Assembly: GCF_042747725.1 (NCBI RefSeq)
Contig: NZ_JBHZGO010000024.1
Coordinates: 1 to 64,000, forward strand
DNA length: 64,000 nucleotides
Reading direction: 5' to 3'
Source: FACHB-T130 sp042747725
GTDB lineage: Bacteria > Cyanobacteriota > Cyanobacteriia > Cyanobacteriales > FACHB-T130
The notes below the pieces were generated by a model. It was not told where the DNA came from, searched no databases, and saw only the letters and a list, made by a program, of their open reading frames with translations. Numbering within the stretch: position 1 is the first letter of the stretch; each line of letters opens with the position of its first letter. The translations under genes and the position numbers were made by a program. Positions 8,340-17,676 of this stretch are shown here, one piece after another.

Positions 8340-9190
8340 ACAGCCCCACCGCAACGCTGCTAGTTTCCTGCCCCGATCGACGAGGATTGGTGGCAAAAAT
8401 TGCTAACTTCATCTACGCTAATGGCGGCAATATTATTCATGCCGATCAGCACACCGACTTTGCTGCTGGGTTATTTCTCACTCGAATTGAGTGGCAGTTA
8501 GAAGATTTTAATCTACCGCGTGAGTTGATTGGCCCAGCATTTAACGCGATCGCGCAACCTCTACAAGCTAACTGGCAGCTGCACTTTTCCGACACTGTAC
8601 CCCGCATTGCCATCTGGGTAAGCAAACAAGATCATTGCCTCTTTGACCTAATTTGGCGTCACAGAGCAAAAGAATTCTCCGCCGAAATTCCGCTAATTAT
8701 CAGCAACCATCCCGATTTAAATGATGTAGCCGCTCAATTTGGCATCGACTATCATCACATTCCGATTACCAAAGAAACCAAATCACAGCAGGAAGCCAAA
8801 CAATTAGAACTACTGCGGCAATACAACATTGATTTAGTTGTCCTGGCGAAATATATGCAAATTGTCAGCCCTGATTTTATCAATCAATTTCCGCAAATTA
8901 TCAATATCCATCACTCATTTTTACCGGCATTTGTAGGAGCCAATCCCTACCACAAAGCCTACGAACGCGGCGTCAAAATTATCGGTGCAACGGCGCACTA
9001 TGTCACCACCGACTTGGATGCAGGCCCAATTATTGAACAAGATGTAGTGCGAGTCAGCCACCGGGATGAGGTTGACGATTTGATTCGCAAAGGCAAAGAT
9101 TTAGAGAGAGTCGTGTTAGCAAGAGCAGTGCGATCGCACTTGCGAAATCGTGTGTTGGTGTACGGGAATCGCACAGTAGTATTTGAGTAA
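8336..9190 (+). CDS. purU: formyltetrahydrofolate deformylase
   Basis: The 284-residue enzyme hydrolyses 10-formyl-tetrahydrofolate to formate and tetrahydrofolate, balancing one-carbon pools and feeding formate to purine synthesis. An N-terminal ACT domain (LLVSCPDRRGLVAKIANF, residues 6-80) precedes a formyltransferase fold. The latter carries the substrate loop NIHHSFLPAF, GANPYHKAYERG and HYVTTDLDAGPIIEQD, whose Asp is catalytic in the family. Length equals that of bacterial PurU. The ATG overlaps the preceding stop by four bases, so it is translationally coupled to the export operon, although no functional link is evident. An HIP1 site directly follows the stop. Confidence 0.95.
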   Translation: MNSPTATLLVSCPDRRGLVAKIANFIYANGGNIIHADQHTDFAAGLFLTRIEWQLEDFNLPRELIGPAFNAIAQPLQANWQLHFSDTVPRIAIWVSKQDHCLFDLIWRHRAKEFSAEIPLIISNHPDLNDVAAQFGIDYHHIPITKETKSQQEAKQLELLRQYNIDLVVLAKYMQIVSPDFINQFPQIINIHHSFLPAFVGANPYHKAYERGVKIIGATAHYVTTDLDAGPIIEQDVVRVSHRDEVDDLIRKGKDLERVVLARAVRSHLRNRVLVYGNRTVVFE

Positions 9191-9218
9191 GCGATCGCAC
9201 ACTTAAAATGCAACAGTT

Positions 9219-10058
9219 TTACTGTTTAGGAGGTAGAGTCTTTTCAGGAACACCTAATTTTGACTTCCCTTCTATATCCTTGATTCCCGTAGGATCGAAG
9301 CCAAGGGGGACTTTATGTAATTCAGCCAGTTTTAGGTCAATATAAAGAATCAACCGACTGGTTTCTGGACGACTAAACTCATTCGGTTTTTCTGGATCTG
9401 CACCGACTGTTGCACCAGTGGCTAAATAGCTGCGGACTTGATTTCTTAGAGAGATATGTCCGAGATATAAATCACGACTGGCTGCACTATTTTCATTATG
9501 TCTAAATAGTTCCGGCAAATCTCCAAAAAATATTACAGCACTAGAAGTAACAATGAAGACATTAATTAAAGCATTATTTGCATCCTGCCATCCTTTTTTA
9601 CTGATAAAGAACAAACAAATCCCCGCTACTAAAGCTGAAGCCGACGTCAGGGAAATTGAGATGTAGTAGTGCTGGTAAAAAAATATCATCATATCTGAGT
9701 ATCGATTAATACGTAACTCAATTTGATTGAGTTGTTCGGCTAATCTCACTTTTTCAGTTGCTGTAGCATTTAATTTTTCGCCAAGAGGGGTAAATTCTTC
9801 TTGAGGTCCCAGCCACTCCTTGGCTTGTTTAGCTCCATACCAGGAGAGTGAAAAGTAACCAAACCCAATTAGGATTAGCAAGCTACTTGAAATCAAGAAA
9901 TGTCCCAGGAGAGTCGGCTGTTGATTCGGTCTTCCCTTAAATGTTTTCCTAAAAAATTGGCGAAACCTGCTATCTTTTGGTGGGGTAGTGCTTATCTCAT
10001 TTTGGAGAGATGAGTTTGTCTCTACCCTGGAAAGTTCCAAGTTATTTCCTTGTGTCAT
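9219..10058 (-). CDS. hypothetical membrane protein
   Basis: I do not recognise a family. The ATG at 10058 is chosen because CAGGAGTTGATAAA precedes it, a strong Shine-Dalgarno; a longer frame to 10130 lacks one. The 279-residue product has a polar basic N-terminus, one membrane segment (FLISSSLLILIGFGYFSLSW), an amphipathic helical stretch (LNATATEKVRLAEQLNQIELR) and two further hydrophobic segments (YISISLTSASALVAGICLFF and ALINVFIVTSSAVIFFG). A soluble Pro/Lys-rich C-terminus follows. It lies just downstream of two peptidoglycan-binding genes on the same strand, so an envelope role is possible but only inferred. Confidence 0.7.
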   Translation of the reverse strand: MTQGNNLELSRVETNSSLQNEISTTPPKDSRFRQFFRKTFKGRPNQQPTLLGHFLISSSLLILIGFGYFSLSWYGAKQAKEWLGPQEEFTPLGEKLNATATEKVRLAEQLNQIELRINRYSDMMIFFYQHYYISISLTSASALVAGICLFFISKKGWQDANNALINVFIVTSSAVIFFGDLPELFRHNENSAASRDLYLGHISLRNQVRSYLATGATVGADPEKPNEFSRPETSRLILYIDLKLAELHKVPLGFDPTGIKDIEGKSKLGVPEKTLPPKQ

Positions 10059-10161
10059 TTTATCAACTCCTGAAATCAAAAAAGTTTTTAGAAGGGATGC
10101 GATCGCATTAGGAAAAGAAAGCGATCGCATCGCCAGCTTTTAACAAAATTCGCCCTAATAG

Positions 10162-11109
10162 CTAGCCTGGGAACTGCTTCACCAAATCATCTCCGGGAAT
10201 AATTGTTGTCACGAATCTGTATTCTTTATTGAGCTGGTAACGCTTGTCCTGCTTGATCAGTGCCATGAAATCCCTGTGACCTTGCCGGGTGCGTCCGACA
10301 AGACAGCCAGCGCCAGCCATACCAATGTCATTGCGCGGATAGTCAAACCCATAGTGCTGATTGATGTCAAAATTGCCTGTGTCCAGAAAGTCGCCCTTAC
10401 GAATAAAGTCTTTGTTTTTGTCCCGGTAAACAGAGACGGGTGACACCTGCTCCAAAGCTTCGTGGGGTTCTGCACCCTTACCCCAATGTGTACCGACCTT
10501 CCAGGCTTTATACTGCCCAAAAGCAATCCGAGCTGCTCCTAAGGCGTTCATCGGTGTAAGGGTGAGGGTAGTACCGGGTTCTGTAGTGCCTTCCCAGTTT
10601 TGCCTGAGAATTGGTACTTCATTGGGAATCTCAATCACCATGCGGCGATCGTTAAACTGGTTAGGAGCATCGCTATTTAGGCTACCGTCCGCATTCATGC
10701 CCTCGACATAAACAATGTTGTACCTTTGCTGTCCTACCGAAACGCGGTAGTTCATTTTCAGCATATAGGCGATGATGCGGGCTTCCAGGTTATTTTTGGT
10801 TAGATCCACTTCAGGCTTAGGTACTTCATCGGGTGAAGTTTCAATCAATAACCTGGCTGTCACCACTCCAAGAAACCCTCTTTCCTCAGACACTGCTGGC
10901 TCAGACGACTTCATTACATCCTGAAACTCAACCAGAGCGTTAGAAGAAATCGGACCAAACTTGCCATCAGCAGGTGGATCGAGAAACTTCAGCCAAATTA
11001 GAACCTCTTGAATATGTGTGGTTAATTCTTCGTCAGCAGCGATCGCGTCAATGCCATAGTCCACACTTTGGTTATTTAGTCTGGCTTGATAGAAAGTTTG
11101 CAAACGCAT
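10162..11109 (-). CDS. peptidoglycan-binding-domain protein, probable cell-wall enzyme
   Basis: GGAGGT lies eight bases before the ATG at 11109. Residues about 20-85 resemble a PG_binding_1 domain (IQEVLIWLKFLDPPADGKFGP, then SSNALVEFQDVM). The C-terminal third contains a conserved-looking GMAGAGCLVGRTRQGHRDFM stretch; a Gly-Cys pair followed by a His recalls cysteine or L,D-peptidase-like pockets. That assignment is tentative and I cannot name the catalytic family. No signal peptide is seen. It belongs to a minus-strand group with the lysozyme-like gene upstream (11504-12415) and the membrane protein downstream; a 165-bp hairpin element separates it from the former. Confidence 0.7.
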   Translation of the reverse strand: MRLQTFYQARLNNQSVDYGIDAIAADEELTTHIQEVLIWLKFLDPPADGKFGPISSNALVEFQDVMKSSEPAVSEERGFLGVVTARLLIETSPDEVPKPEVDLTKNNLEARIIAYMLKMNYRVSVGQQRYNIVYVEGMNADGSLNSDAPNQFNDRRMVIEIPNEVPILRQNWEGTTEPGTTLTLTPMNALGAARIAFGQYKAWKVGTHWGKGAEPHEALEQVSPVSVYRDKNKDFIRKGDFLDTGNFDINQHYGFDYPRNDIGMAGAGCLVGRTRQGHRDFMALIKQDKRYQLNKEYRFVTTIIPGDDLVKQFPG

Positions 11110-11330
11110 TGCTCTAAACCTCCAAAAGAATAGGTGATATGAGTGCTAAAAAAAGACAGTCAGCAAGCGTTGAATCCCTAATCAACGCTCTGGGATGAAC
11201 GCCTTAGTCGATTGCAATGTTTTGTACTTAAGGCGGAAGGAGTATCCAAAAATCACTGCCCTATTTCTGCCGAGTTTTATCCTTGAAAATGGCTAAGCGA
11301 TCTTTGGATAGGTTCTTAGTTTGACTACTC

Positions 11331-11495
11331 ATATCTTGCACTTACGCTGTTAGCCCGCCAGCGATTCAAATCACTGGCTAATAGCTGAAGTCCATTAAAA
11401 TGGACTGAAACTCTTTCTTAGTCCTCTTCAGAGGACTTTCGCTATAAGCTGTGGAACTCAAGTTCCGGGCAGGTTATCGGGTTAGTGCAAGATAT
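11331..11495. mobile_element. 165-bp hairpin-cluster element with terminal inverted repeats
   Basis: Perfect 12-bp terminal inverted repeats (ATATCTTGCACT at 11331-11342, AGTGCAAGATAT at 11484-11495) bound four internal hairpins: CCAGCGATT/AATCACTGG, GTCCATT/AATGGAC, GTCCTC/GAGGAC and GGAACT/AGTTCC. There is no reading frame. It lies between two cell-wall genes. The architecture suggests a non-autonomous element or a structured-RNA insertion. Confidence 0.7.
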
Positions 11496-11503
11496 CAGAC
11501 TAT

Positions 11504-12415
11504 TTAAAGGCTGGGTGCTGCTGCAACAGGGTTTGTCAGTGCTGGCTGCGAGATACCGCTTAACGGAGTCCAACCCGGTAGCTTCTTGTGTGCATCCAGC
11601 GCCGCCCAAGTCAGCTGTCCCACGTCACCATCGTCATTCAGTCCCACGCTTCTTTGAAACTTCATAATGATGCGCTCTGTTGCTGAGTCAAAATCGTTAT
11701 TAACAGTTAGGGGCCCAAATCCACAGCCATTAACTGTATGTTGAGCAACACCAACCCAAAACCCTTTGTCACCGACACGGAGGATCGGTCTTTGCCCATT
11801 TGTCAGTGCAGGTACAGTAGGTTGTAATGGATCGAAGCTAATATGTTCGAGTTGTTCGATTCGCTTGAGGATGGCGGCGACTCCTACCTGGGAAGAACCG
11901 GCATTTGGATCGAAGCGACCATCTGCGGTGAACTTACCTTTAGTCCAGTGATTAGTCTTAGACCACAGATAGGGCGAACGTCGCGGCGGCGTCGAGTTGC
12001 GCCCTGCACCTGTCTGATAACCCCAGCCGTTGTATCTCTCGCAGTACCAAAGAATTTCTTCTGGAGTATCTAAGAAATTGACCTCATCGGTGCGTTTCAT
12101 TGCCAAAGCATCAGCAGCCGACTCTTCCCAGGTAAAGGGAGGAGTCCCTAAAATCGGTCTTCCTGCTGGAACGTTCTTGGTTCTGGCGCTAAGAGGATCG
12201 CCGTTGTGGAGATGCCCCTTAAAGGAAAGCGAGGCTTCAAGGTTATGAATAGCAGCAATGACAGGCCACCACACGCCACTTTCGCGCTGCGCCTGTTCGT
12301 ACCGACCCCGATTGGACATAATCTTAGAAACAACTGCATCAGTGGCGCTTAAATCGGTTATTTTGACCGTGCGCCAAAGTTGCTGATAAGTGTCTTTCAT
12401 CTCTGTAAATCGCAT
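11504..12415 (-). CDS. lysozyme-like protein with C-terminal peptidoglycan-binding domain
   Basis: I place the start at 12415 (MRFTEMKDTY), since the upstream 30 codons look like leader sequence. Residues 15-220 resemble a lysozyme-like muramidase family: the IHNLEASLSF helix supplies a likely catalytic Glu, followed by HLHNGDPLSARTK, PPFTWEESAADAL, YNGWGYQTG and SPYLWSKTNHWTKGKF. Residues about 225-290 are a PG_binding_1 domain (LRVGDKGFWVGVAQHTVNG ... FDSATERIIMKFQ). It probably cleaves peptidoglycan glycan strands. No signal peptide is visible, as is common for phage-type endolysins, but no phage genes surround it. A flexible Ala/Pro tail closes the protein. Confidence 0.75.
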   Translation of the reverse strand: MRFTEMKDTYQQLWRTVKITDLSATDAVVSKIMSNRGRYEQAQRESGVWWPVIAAIHNLEASLSFKGHLHNGDPLSARTKNVPAGRPILGTPPFTWEESAADALAMKRTDEVNFLDTPEEILWYCERYNGWGYQTGAGRNSTPPRRSPYLWSKTNHWTKGKFTADGRFDPNAGSSQVGVAAILKRIEQLEHISFDPLQPTVPALTNGQRPILRVGDKGFWVGVAQHTVNGCGFGPLTVNNDFDSATERIIMKFQRSVGLNDDGDVGQLTWAALDAHKKLPGWTPLSGISQPALTNPVAAAPSL

Positions 12416-12740
12416 TGTCTTTCTTTTTCTGTGACTAAGGTTTTCGTTTTCGCATAAGCCCAAGTTAAGCTTTCTGTACAAGGCTTGACAGTCGGAAAAT
12501 GTCATGAGAAGTGTCAGATCGATGTCAGATAAATGTCATAAAAATGGCAGGATATATACTGGAAACCTCGTGTACAAAAAGCCAGGACTGATTTTCTAGA
12601 GGGAATTCCCAGCTTTTACACGTAATCCTTAAGAAAGTGTTTGAAGTTAGAAGGCAACCTAGATCGGGCAATGCAACTACTACCCGCTATTTGTCGGATT
12701 TAAAATCGCTCACATTTACTTCTGAGGCAAGTTTTCACAA

Positions 12741-15700
12741 ATGACTGTTGAAGAAGCGCTAGAAATTGTAGAGAGCGTTCTAGATCGAGGACGCTTAAAT
12801 AAAGTTCAAAAAATTGTGTTTGAGGAATCTTGGAAAGGACAATCTTACGAGAAGATTGCAAGCAGCTTTGTTTATGACCCTGGTTACGTCAGGGATGCTG
12901 GTTCTAAGTTGTGGAAGTTACTCTCAGAGGCGTTTGGAGAGAGGGTGACAAAAAATAATTTGCAGTCAGTCTTGAAGGGGTATTCGCGCCGCGTCTTGCC
13001 AAAGTTGCAACAAATGCCGGAAGTGTTGTCTAAACCAGTAACTGCTGTTGGCGTGACTACTAACAAATGTCAAGACTGGGGAGAGGCGGTTGACGTATCG
13101 CTTTTCTATGGACGCACAAAAGAACTCGCCACTCTTGAACAGTGGATTGTAAGCGATCGCTGTCGTCTGGTAGCATTACTGGGCATGGGCGGGATTGGCA
13201 AAACTGCTTTGTCTGTAAAGCTGGCAGAACAAATTCAGAATGAGTTTGATTATCTGATTTGGCGAAGTCTCCGTAATGCGCCACCCGTTCAAGATACTCT
13301 GGCAGACATCATCAAATTCCTATCCAACCAACAAGAAACTGATTTACCAGAAACCGTAGACGGTAAAGTATCGCGGCTGATTGAGTATTTACGCTCATCG
13401 CGCTGTTTGCTGGTACTGGATAATGTTGAGTCGATTTTGCGTGAGGGCGATCGCGCTGGACATTACCGAGAAGGATACGAGGGTTATGGACAGCTATTGA
13501 GATGTGTGGCAGAAACAAACCATCAAAGCTGCTTGGTGCTAACCAGTCGGGAGAAACCCAAAGGAATAGCATCCAAGGAAGGCAAAACATTGCCAGTTAG
13601 AGCTATGCAACTAGCTGGTTTGACAGAGGTAGAAGGACATAAAATTTTTCATGCTAAAGGTTTCTTAGTTTCAGAAGAAGAGCTAAAACTCCTAATGGCT
13701 CATTATCGAGGCAATCCACTAGCCTTGAAGATAGTTGCTACGACTATTCAAGAGTTATTTGATGGTAATATTTCTCAATTTCTAGAACAAGGCACAGCAG
13801 TTTTTGGTGATATTTGGGATCTTTTAGACCAGCAGTTTAATCGCTTGTGTACTTTAGAAAAGCAGATTATGTACTGGCTGGCAATCAATCGAGAGTTGGT
13901 TTCGCTGCTAGAACTGCGAGACGATATTGTACCACCAGTATTGCAACGTGAACTATTGGAAGCGCTGGAATCTCTACAACGGCGATCGCTGATAGAGAAA
14001 AATGTGGCAACTTTTACGCAACAGCCTGTAGTAATGGAATACATGACTGACCGATTCATCGATCAGGTCTGTGAAGAAATTACCAGCGGGGAGATTTCAC
14101 TCTTGAACAGCTATGCCTTAATCAAGGCTCAGTCGAAAGACTATGTTAGAGAGTCACAAATTCGCTTTATTCTGAAACCTCTTACAAATAAGCTTGTCGC
14201 AATCTTTAGAAATGTCAACAAAACTGAAGATAGATTAAATCAAATTTTATTAAATACAAAAGAGCATTTTTCAATAAAACCAGGATATGCCGGGGGGAAT
14301 GTTCTCAATCTACTTTGTCAACTAAAAAGCAATTTGAGCCGTTATGATTTCTCAGGTTTAACGGTTTGGCAAGCTAATCTTAAAAATGTAAATTTGCATC
14401 ATGTTAATTTCCAGAATGCCGACTTAGCCAAATCTGTTTTTACTGAAACATTCGGCAGCATTTTGTCAGTGGCATTTAGCCCAAATGGAAAACTTTTAGC
14501 CACAGCAGGTGAAACTGGCGAGATTCACTTGTGGCAAGTTGCGGATATGAAGCCACTTTTGACTTGTAAAACTCACCTCCGTTGGATACTGTCAATCGCC
14601 TTTAGCCCGGATGGTCAAATCTTAGCCAGTTCCAGTGACGACCGAACGGTGAAGCTGTGGGATGTCCGTGACGGTAAGTGCCTGAGAACTTTGGAAGGTC
14701 ATAGCAGTTGGGTTTGGTCGATTGCCTTTAGCCCAGATGGTCAAATCTTAGCCAGTTCCAGTGATGATAGAACGATTAAGCTATGGGATGTCCACACGGG
14801 TGAAGTTTTGAAAATATGCCGAGGACACGCGAGTTTAGTTCGTTCAGTTACCTTTAGCCCCGATGGTCGCACCTTAGCCACTGGCAGTAATGACTGCACT
14901 GTCAAGTTATGGGATGTTAGCACGGGTAGCGACGGGTTTGAAACTCACCCTTACAAAACCTTGGAGGGACATACTCATTGGGTACAGTCAATTGCTTTTA
15001 GTCCTGATGGTCGCACCTTAGCGAGTGGCAGCGATGATTGCACTGTAAAGTTGTGGGATGTTAGCACGGGTAGGGGCGGGTTTGAAACTCGCCCCTACAA
15101 AACTTTTGAGGGACATACTTCTTTAGTGCAATCAATTGCTTTTAGTCCTGATGGTCGTACCTTAGCGAGTAGCAGTCACGACCAGACAGTGAAATTGTGG
15201 GATACCAGTACCGGACAATGCTTCAGAACTTTGCAAGGACACGAGAGTCAGGTTTGGTCAGTTGCCTTTAGTCCCGATGGTCGTACCTTAGCGAGTGGCA
15301 GTGACGACCGAACGGTAAAGTTATGGGATGTCTACACGGGTCAAGCTTTGAGAACTCTATGGGGATACACGAATCGAGTGCGATCGCTCGCCTTCTGTCC
15401 TCAAGGTAAGACCTTAGCGAGTGGCAGTGGTGACGCTACAGTGAAGTTGTGGAATGTTTCGGATGGTGTAAAGACGCTGCATACAACGTCTCTACAAACT
15501 TTGCAGGGGCATAGTCACTGGGTATTGTCAGTTGCCTTTAGTCCTCAAGGTAAAACCTTGGCTACTGCTAGCTGCGATCGCACTATCAGGTTGTGGGATG
15601 TCCGTAGCGGTCGATGCCTCAAAATATGCCGAGGACATACCAACTGGGTATTATCAGTCGCTTTTAGTCCTCAAGGTAAGACTCTGGTTAGTAGCAGTGG

Positions 15701-16361
15701 CGATCGCACTGTCAGGTTGTGGGATGTCAGTAGCGGTGAATGTCTGAAAACTTTGCAGGAGTTTACTAACTGGGTTTGGTCAGTTGTCTTCGACCCGCAA
15801 GGGAAGACTTTGGCGACTGGGAGTGGCGATCGCACTGTCAGGTTGTGGGATGTCAGTAGCGGTGAATGCCTGAAAACCTTTCAGGGACATACGAATGGAG
15901 TTTGGTCTGTTGCCTTCAGTCCAGATGGTCAAATACTCGCCAGCGCTAGCGATGACCGGAGTGTACGGTTGTGGGATGTTATTAGCGGTAAATGCCTGAA
16001 AACTTTCCACGGACATACTAACGGGGTTTGGTCTGTTGCTTTCAGTCCAGATGGTCAAATTCTAGCTAGTGCTAGCGATCGCACTGTGCAGTTGTGGGAT
16101 GTTAGTAGCGGTGAATGCCTGAAAGCTTTCCAGGGACATACTAATGGAGTTTGGTCAGTTGTCTTCAGTCCAGATAGTCGAATACTCGCGAGTGCTGGGC
16201 AAGATGAAATGATTAAGCTTTGGGATGTAGCGACAGGCGAGTGCCTGAACACCTTGAGAAGTGAAAGACCCTATGAAGGCATGAATATTACTGGGGTTAC
16301 AGGTTTAACAGATGCTCAGAAAGCGGCGCTAAAAGCGCTGGGGGCAGTAGAGTTGGAATAA
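12741..16361 (+). CDS. STAND NTPase: vMAP-type HTH, NB-ARC and 14 WD40 repeats
   Basis: This 1206-residue protein has a helical DNA-binding-like N-terminus (residues 1-85; YEKIASSFVYDPGYVRDAGSK) like the HTH of vWA-MoxR-associated proteins. An NB-ARC switch ATPase follows (105-430) with Walker A GMGGIGKT (about 147), Walker B CLLVLDN and LTSREKPKGI. A winged-helix-like linker and a pentapeptide-like stretch (ANLKNVNLHHVNFQNADL) lead into 14 WD40 blades (about 570-1175), enough for two seven-bladed propellers. STAND proteins oligomerise on ligand sensing, and the WD40 part is the presumed sensor. Blades 4, 5 and 8 carry extra residues encoded by palindromic repeats, and blade 13 lacks one residue. 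Role in signalling or defence is inferred. Confidence 0.92.
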   Translation: MTVEEALEIVESVLDRGRLNKVQKIVFEESWKGQSYEKIASSFVYDPGYVRDAGSKLWKLLSEAFGERVTKNNLQSVLKGYSRRVLPKLQQMPEVLSKPVTAVGVTTNKCQDWGEAVDVSLFYGRTKELATLEQWIVSDRCRLVALLGMGGIGKTALSVKLAEQIQNEFDYLIWRSLRNAPPVQDTLADIIKFLSNQQETDLPETVDGKVSRLIEYLRSSRCLLVLDNVESILREGDRAGHYREGYEGYGQLLRCVAETNHQSCLVLTSREKPKGIASKEGKTLPVRAMQLAGLTEVEGHKIFHAKGFLVSEEELKLLMAHYRGNPLALKIVATTIQELFDGNISQFLEQGTAVFGDIWDLLDQQFNRLCTLEKQIMYWLAINRELVSLLELRDDIVPPVLQRELLEALESLQRRSLIEKNVATFTQQPVVMEYMTDRFIDQVCEEITSGEISLLNSYALIKAQSKDYVRESQIRFILKPLTNKLVAIFRNVNKTEDRLNQILLNTKEHFSIKPGYAGGNVLNLLCQLKSNLSRYDFSGLTVWQANLKNVNLHHVNFQNADLAKSVFTETFGSILSVAFSPNGKLLATAGETGEIHLWQVADMKPLLTCKTHLRWILSIAFSPDGQILASSSDDRTVKLWDVRDGKCLRTLEGHSSWVWSIAFSPDGQILASSSDDRTIKLWDVHTGEVLKICRGHASLVRSVTFSPDGRTLATGSNDCTVKLWDVSTGSDGFETHPYKTLEGHTHWVQSIAFSPDGRTLASGSDDCTVKLWDVSTGRGGFETRPYKTFEGHTSLVQSIAFSPDGRTLASSSHDQTVKLWDTSTGQCFRTLQGHESQVWSVAFSPDGRTLASGSDDRTVKLWDVYTGQALRTLWGYTNRVRSLAFCPQGKTLASGSGDATVKLWNVSDGVKTLHTTSLQTLQGHSHWVLSVAFSPQGKTLATASCDRTIRLWDVRSGRCLKICRGHTNWVLSVAFSPQGKTLVSSSGDRTVRLWDVSSGECLKTLQEFTNWVWSVVFDPQGKTLATGSGDRTVRLWDVSSGECLKTFQGHTNGVWSVAFSPDGQILASASDDRSVRLWDVISGKCLKTFHGHTNGVWSVAFSPDGQILASASDRTVQLWDVSSGECLKAFQGHTNGVWSVVFSPDSRILASAGQDEMIKLWDVATGECLNTLRSERPYEGMNITGVTGLTDAQKAALKALGAVELE
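14926..14954. repeat. degenerate palindrome inside WD40 blade 4
   Basis: GTAGCGACGGGTTTGAAAC...CACCCTTAC is a decayed version of the palindrome in the next blade. It is read in frame as extra loop residues (GSDGFETHPY) after WDVST. Confidence 0.65.
15070..15098. repeat. 29-bp palindrome inside WD40 blade 5
   Basis: Arms GTAGGGGCGGG and a CGCCCCTAC partner flank TTTGAAACT. It is read in frame as GRGGFETRPY, an insertion relative to neighbouring blades. The sequence resembles a common cyanobacterial intergenic palindrome. Confidence 0.75.
15468..15495. repeat. palindrome of the GTAGAGACGTTG type inside WD40 blade 8
   Basis: GTAAAGACGCTGC pairs imperfectly with ACAACGTCTCTAC. It adds VKTLHTTSLQ to the blade loop. 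It is unlike the blade 4/5 palindrome, so a second repeat family entered the same gene. A related arm occurs in the foldback element at 5253-5354. Confidence 0.65.
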
Positions 16362-16643
16362 TATTTTCCTCATCCTCTGAAATCCTGCGTGTACTTATAT
16401 TCGCCTCTAACCCCGATTAGAAATGACTTTCTCTTAAATCGCCCCTGCCCTTCTGCCTGGAAAGCCCCTATTTTCCGGATGGAGTGTTACAAGTTCGTAT
16501 TTATATGAATAACTCCCGACGTTGTATCCTTCGATCCGCTAGATTGGTGTAGAGCGCCATTTAGCATCCCGCCAAAAGCGGGAACCATTGTCAAAGTGGC
16601 AGCGTCTTGGAGGGTTAGGATGTTTTAACCCCTATATCCATCC

Positions 16644-17303
16644 ATGACTCAATCGATTCCTGTATCCTGGTCAACGGCTGAAGCAACGGTTTCTCAAGCG
16701 CCGGTGCAACCTGAAAAACTGTCAAACTACGATCTAATTCTGCATTGTCAGGCGGGCTTGCGTCCTGACCGTGCTGCCTTTGCCGAACTTTTGCGCCGGT
16801 ATCAGTCTCACGTCGATAAGATTTTGTACCATCTGGCTCCAGATTGGCAAGATCGGGCAGATTTAGCTCAAGAAGTCTGGATTCGGGTTTACCGCAATAT
16901 TAAGCGGTTGCAGGAGCCAGTCAAGTTCCGGGGGTGGTTGAGCCGGATTGCCACGAATCTGTTTTACGATGAGCTGCGTAAACGCAAACGGGTGTCTCAT
17001 CCGCTGTCGTTGGATGCGCCTCGCATGATGGATGACGGCGAAATGGATTGGGAAATTGCATCTGACAAGCCAAGTCCCGACGAAGACATGACGACGCGGG
17101 AATTTTATGAGCAGCTGCATGAAGCGATCGCCGATCTGCCAGAGGTGTTCCGCACCACCATCGTCCTGAGAGAAATCGAAGGCATGGCTTATGAAGAAAT
17201 TGCCGAAATCACAGGTGTCTCGCTGGGAACGGTAAAATCTAGAATTGCTAGAGCGCGTCAGCGACTGCAATCTCAGCTGCAAAACTACCTAGACGGAAAT
17301 TAA
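16644..17303 (+). CDS. sigG: ECF-type RNA polymerase sigma factor (SigG-like)
   Basis: The 219-residue product has a sigma region 2 (FAELLRRYQSHVDKILYHL, then DLAQEVWIRVYRNI and FRGWLSRIATNLFYDELRK) and a region 4 HTH (LPEVFRTTIVLREIEGMAYE, then IAEITGVSLGTVKSRIARAR). There is no region 1.1 or 3, which is the ECF layout. The N-terminal extension and the downstream single-pass anti-sigma-like gene agree with cyanobacterial SigG, which responds to envelope or metal stress together with SapG. It begins 282 bp after the large STAND gene, so it likely has its own promoter. Assignment to SigG within the ECF class rests on recall of the family. Confidence 0.88.
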   Translation: MTQSIPVSWSTAEATVSQAPVQPEKLSNYDLILHCQAGLRPDRAAFAELLRRYQSHVDKILYHLAPDWQDRADLAQEVWIRVYRNIKRLQEPVKFRGWLSRIATNLFYDELRKRKRVSHPLSLDAPRMMDDGEMDWEIASDKPSPDEDMTTREFYEQLHEAIADLPEVFRTTIVLREIEGMAYEEIAEITGVSLGTVKSRIARARQRLQSQLQNYLDGN

Positions 17304-17676
17304 TCTAACTTAGGGATAGAATCCAGTTTCAGCTATTCGGTGGATTCGCACGTCCTGGGTTGCCGATTATGCTCAAAGCAGTAAAATTGCATTCCTTGTT
17401 CATTGAAGTGCTGCAAGGTGTGGCTTACATCGAACGATTAGGTCGTGAAAAAAGGGTTAATTTCTACTTTTTGCGATCGCTTGCCAAAAAACCAGACTAA
17501 GCGTAAATGTAAGTCCACCCTTGGTTGTCACGGATTAAGTCAGCTTGCCATCGCTTGTGTTTTAGTTCTTGACAAAACGGTTAAAATTTTAAGGAAATAC
17601 AAGTTTCTACGTATATACTGATTGTGGCAAAGATTGGTGACTGCTCTGCTTTCCTGTTGTGTGACTTGCTGGTGAT
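17304..17676. other. 373-bp intergenic region between sigma and anti-sigma genes
   Basis: No gene is visible. There is an HIP1 octamer near 17474, a TTGACA hexamer at 17569 and a TATACT hexamer at 17614, but these two are too far apart to pair as one promoter. The gap implies that the anti-sigma gene may have its own promoter. Confidence 0.4.

Noticed and set aside
9219..12415. Prophage remnant
   Set aside because: Lysozyme-like and peptidoglycan-binding genes are present, but no terminase, capsid, tail or integrase genes were seen.
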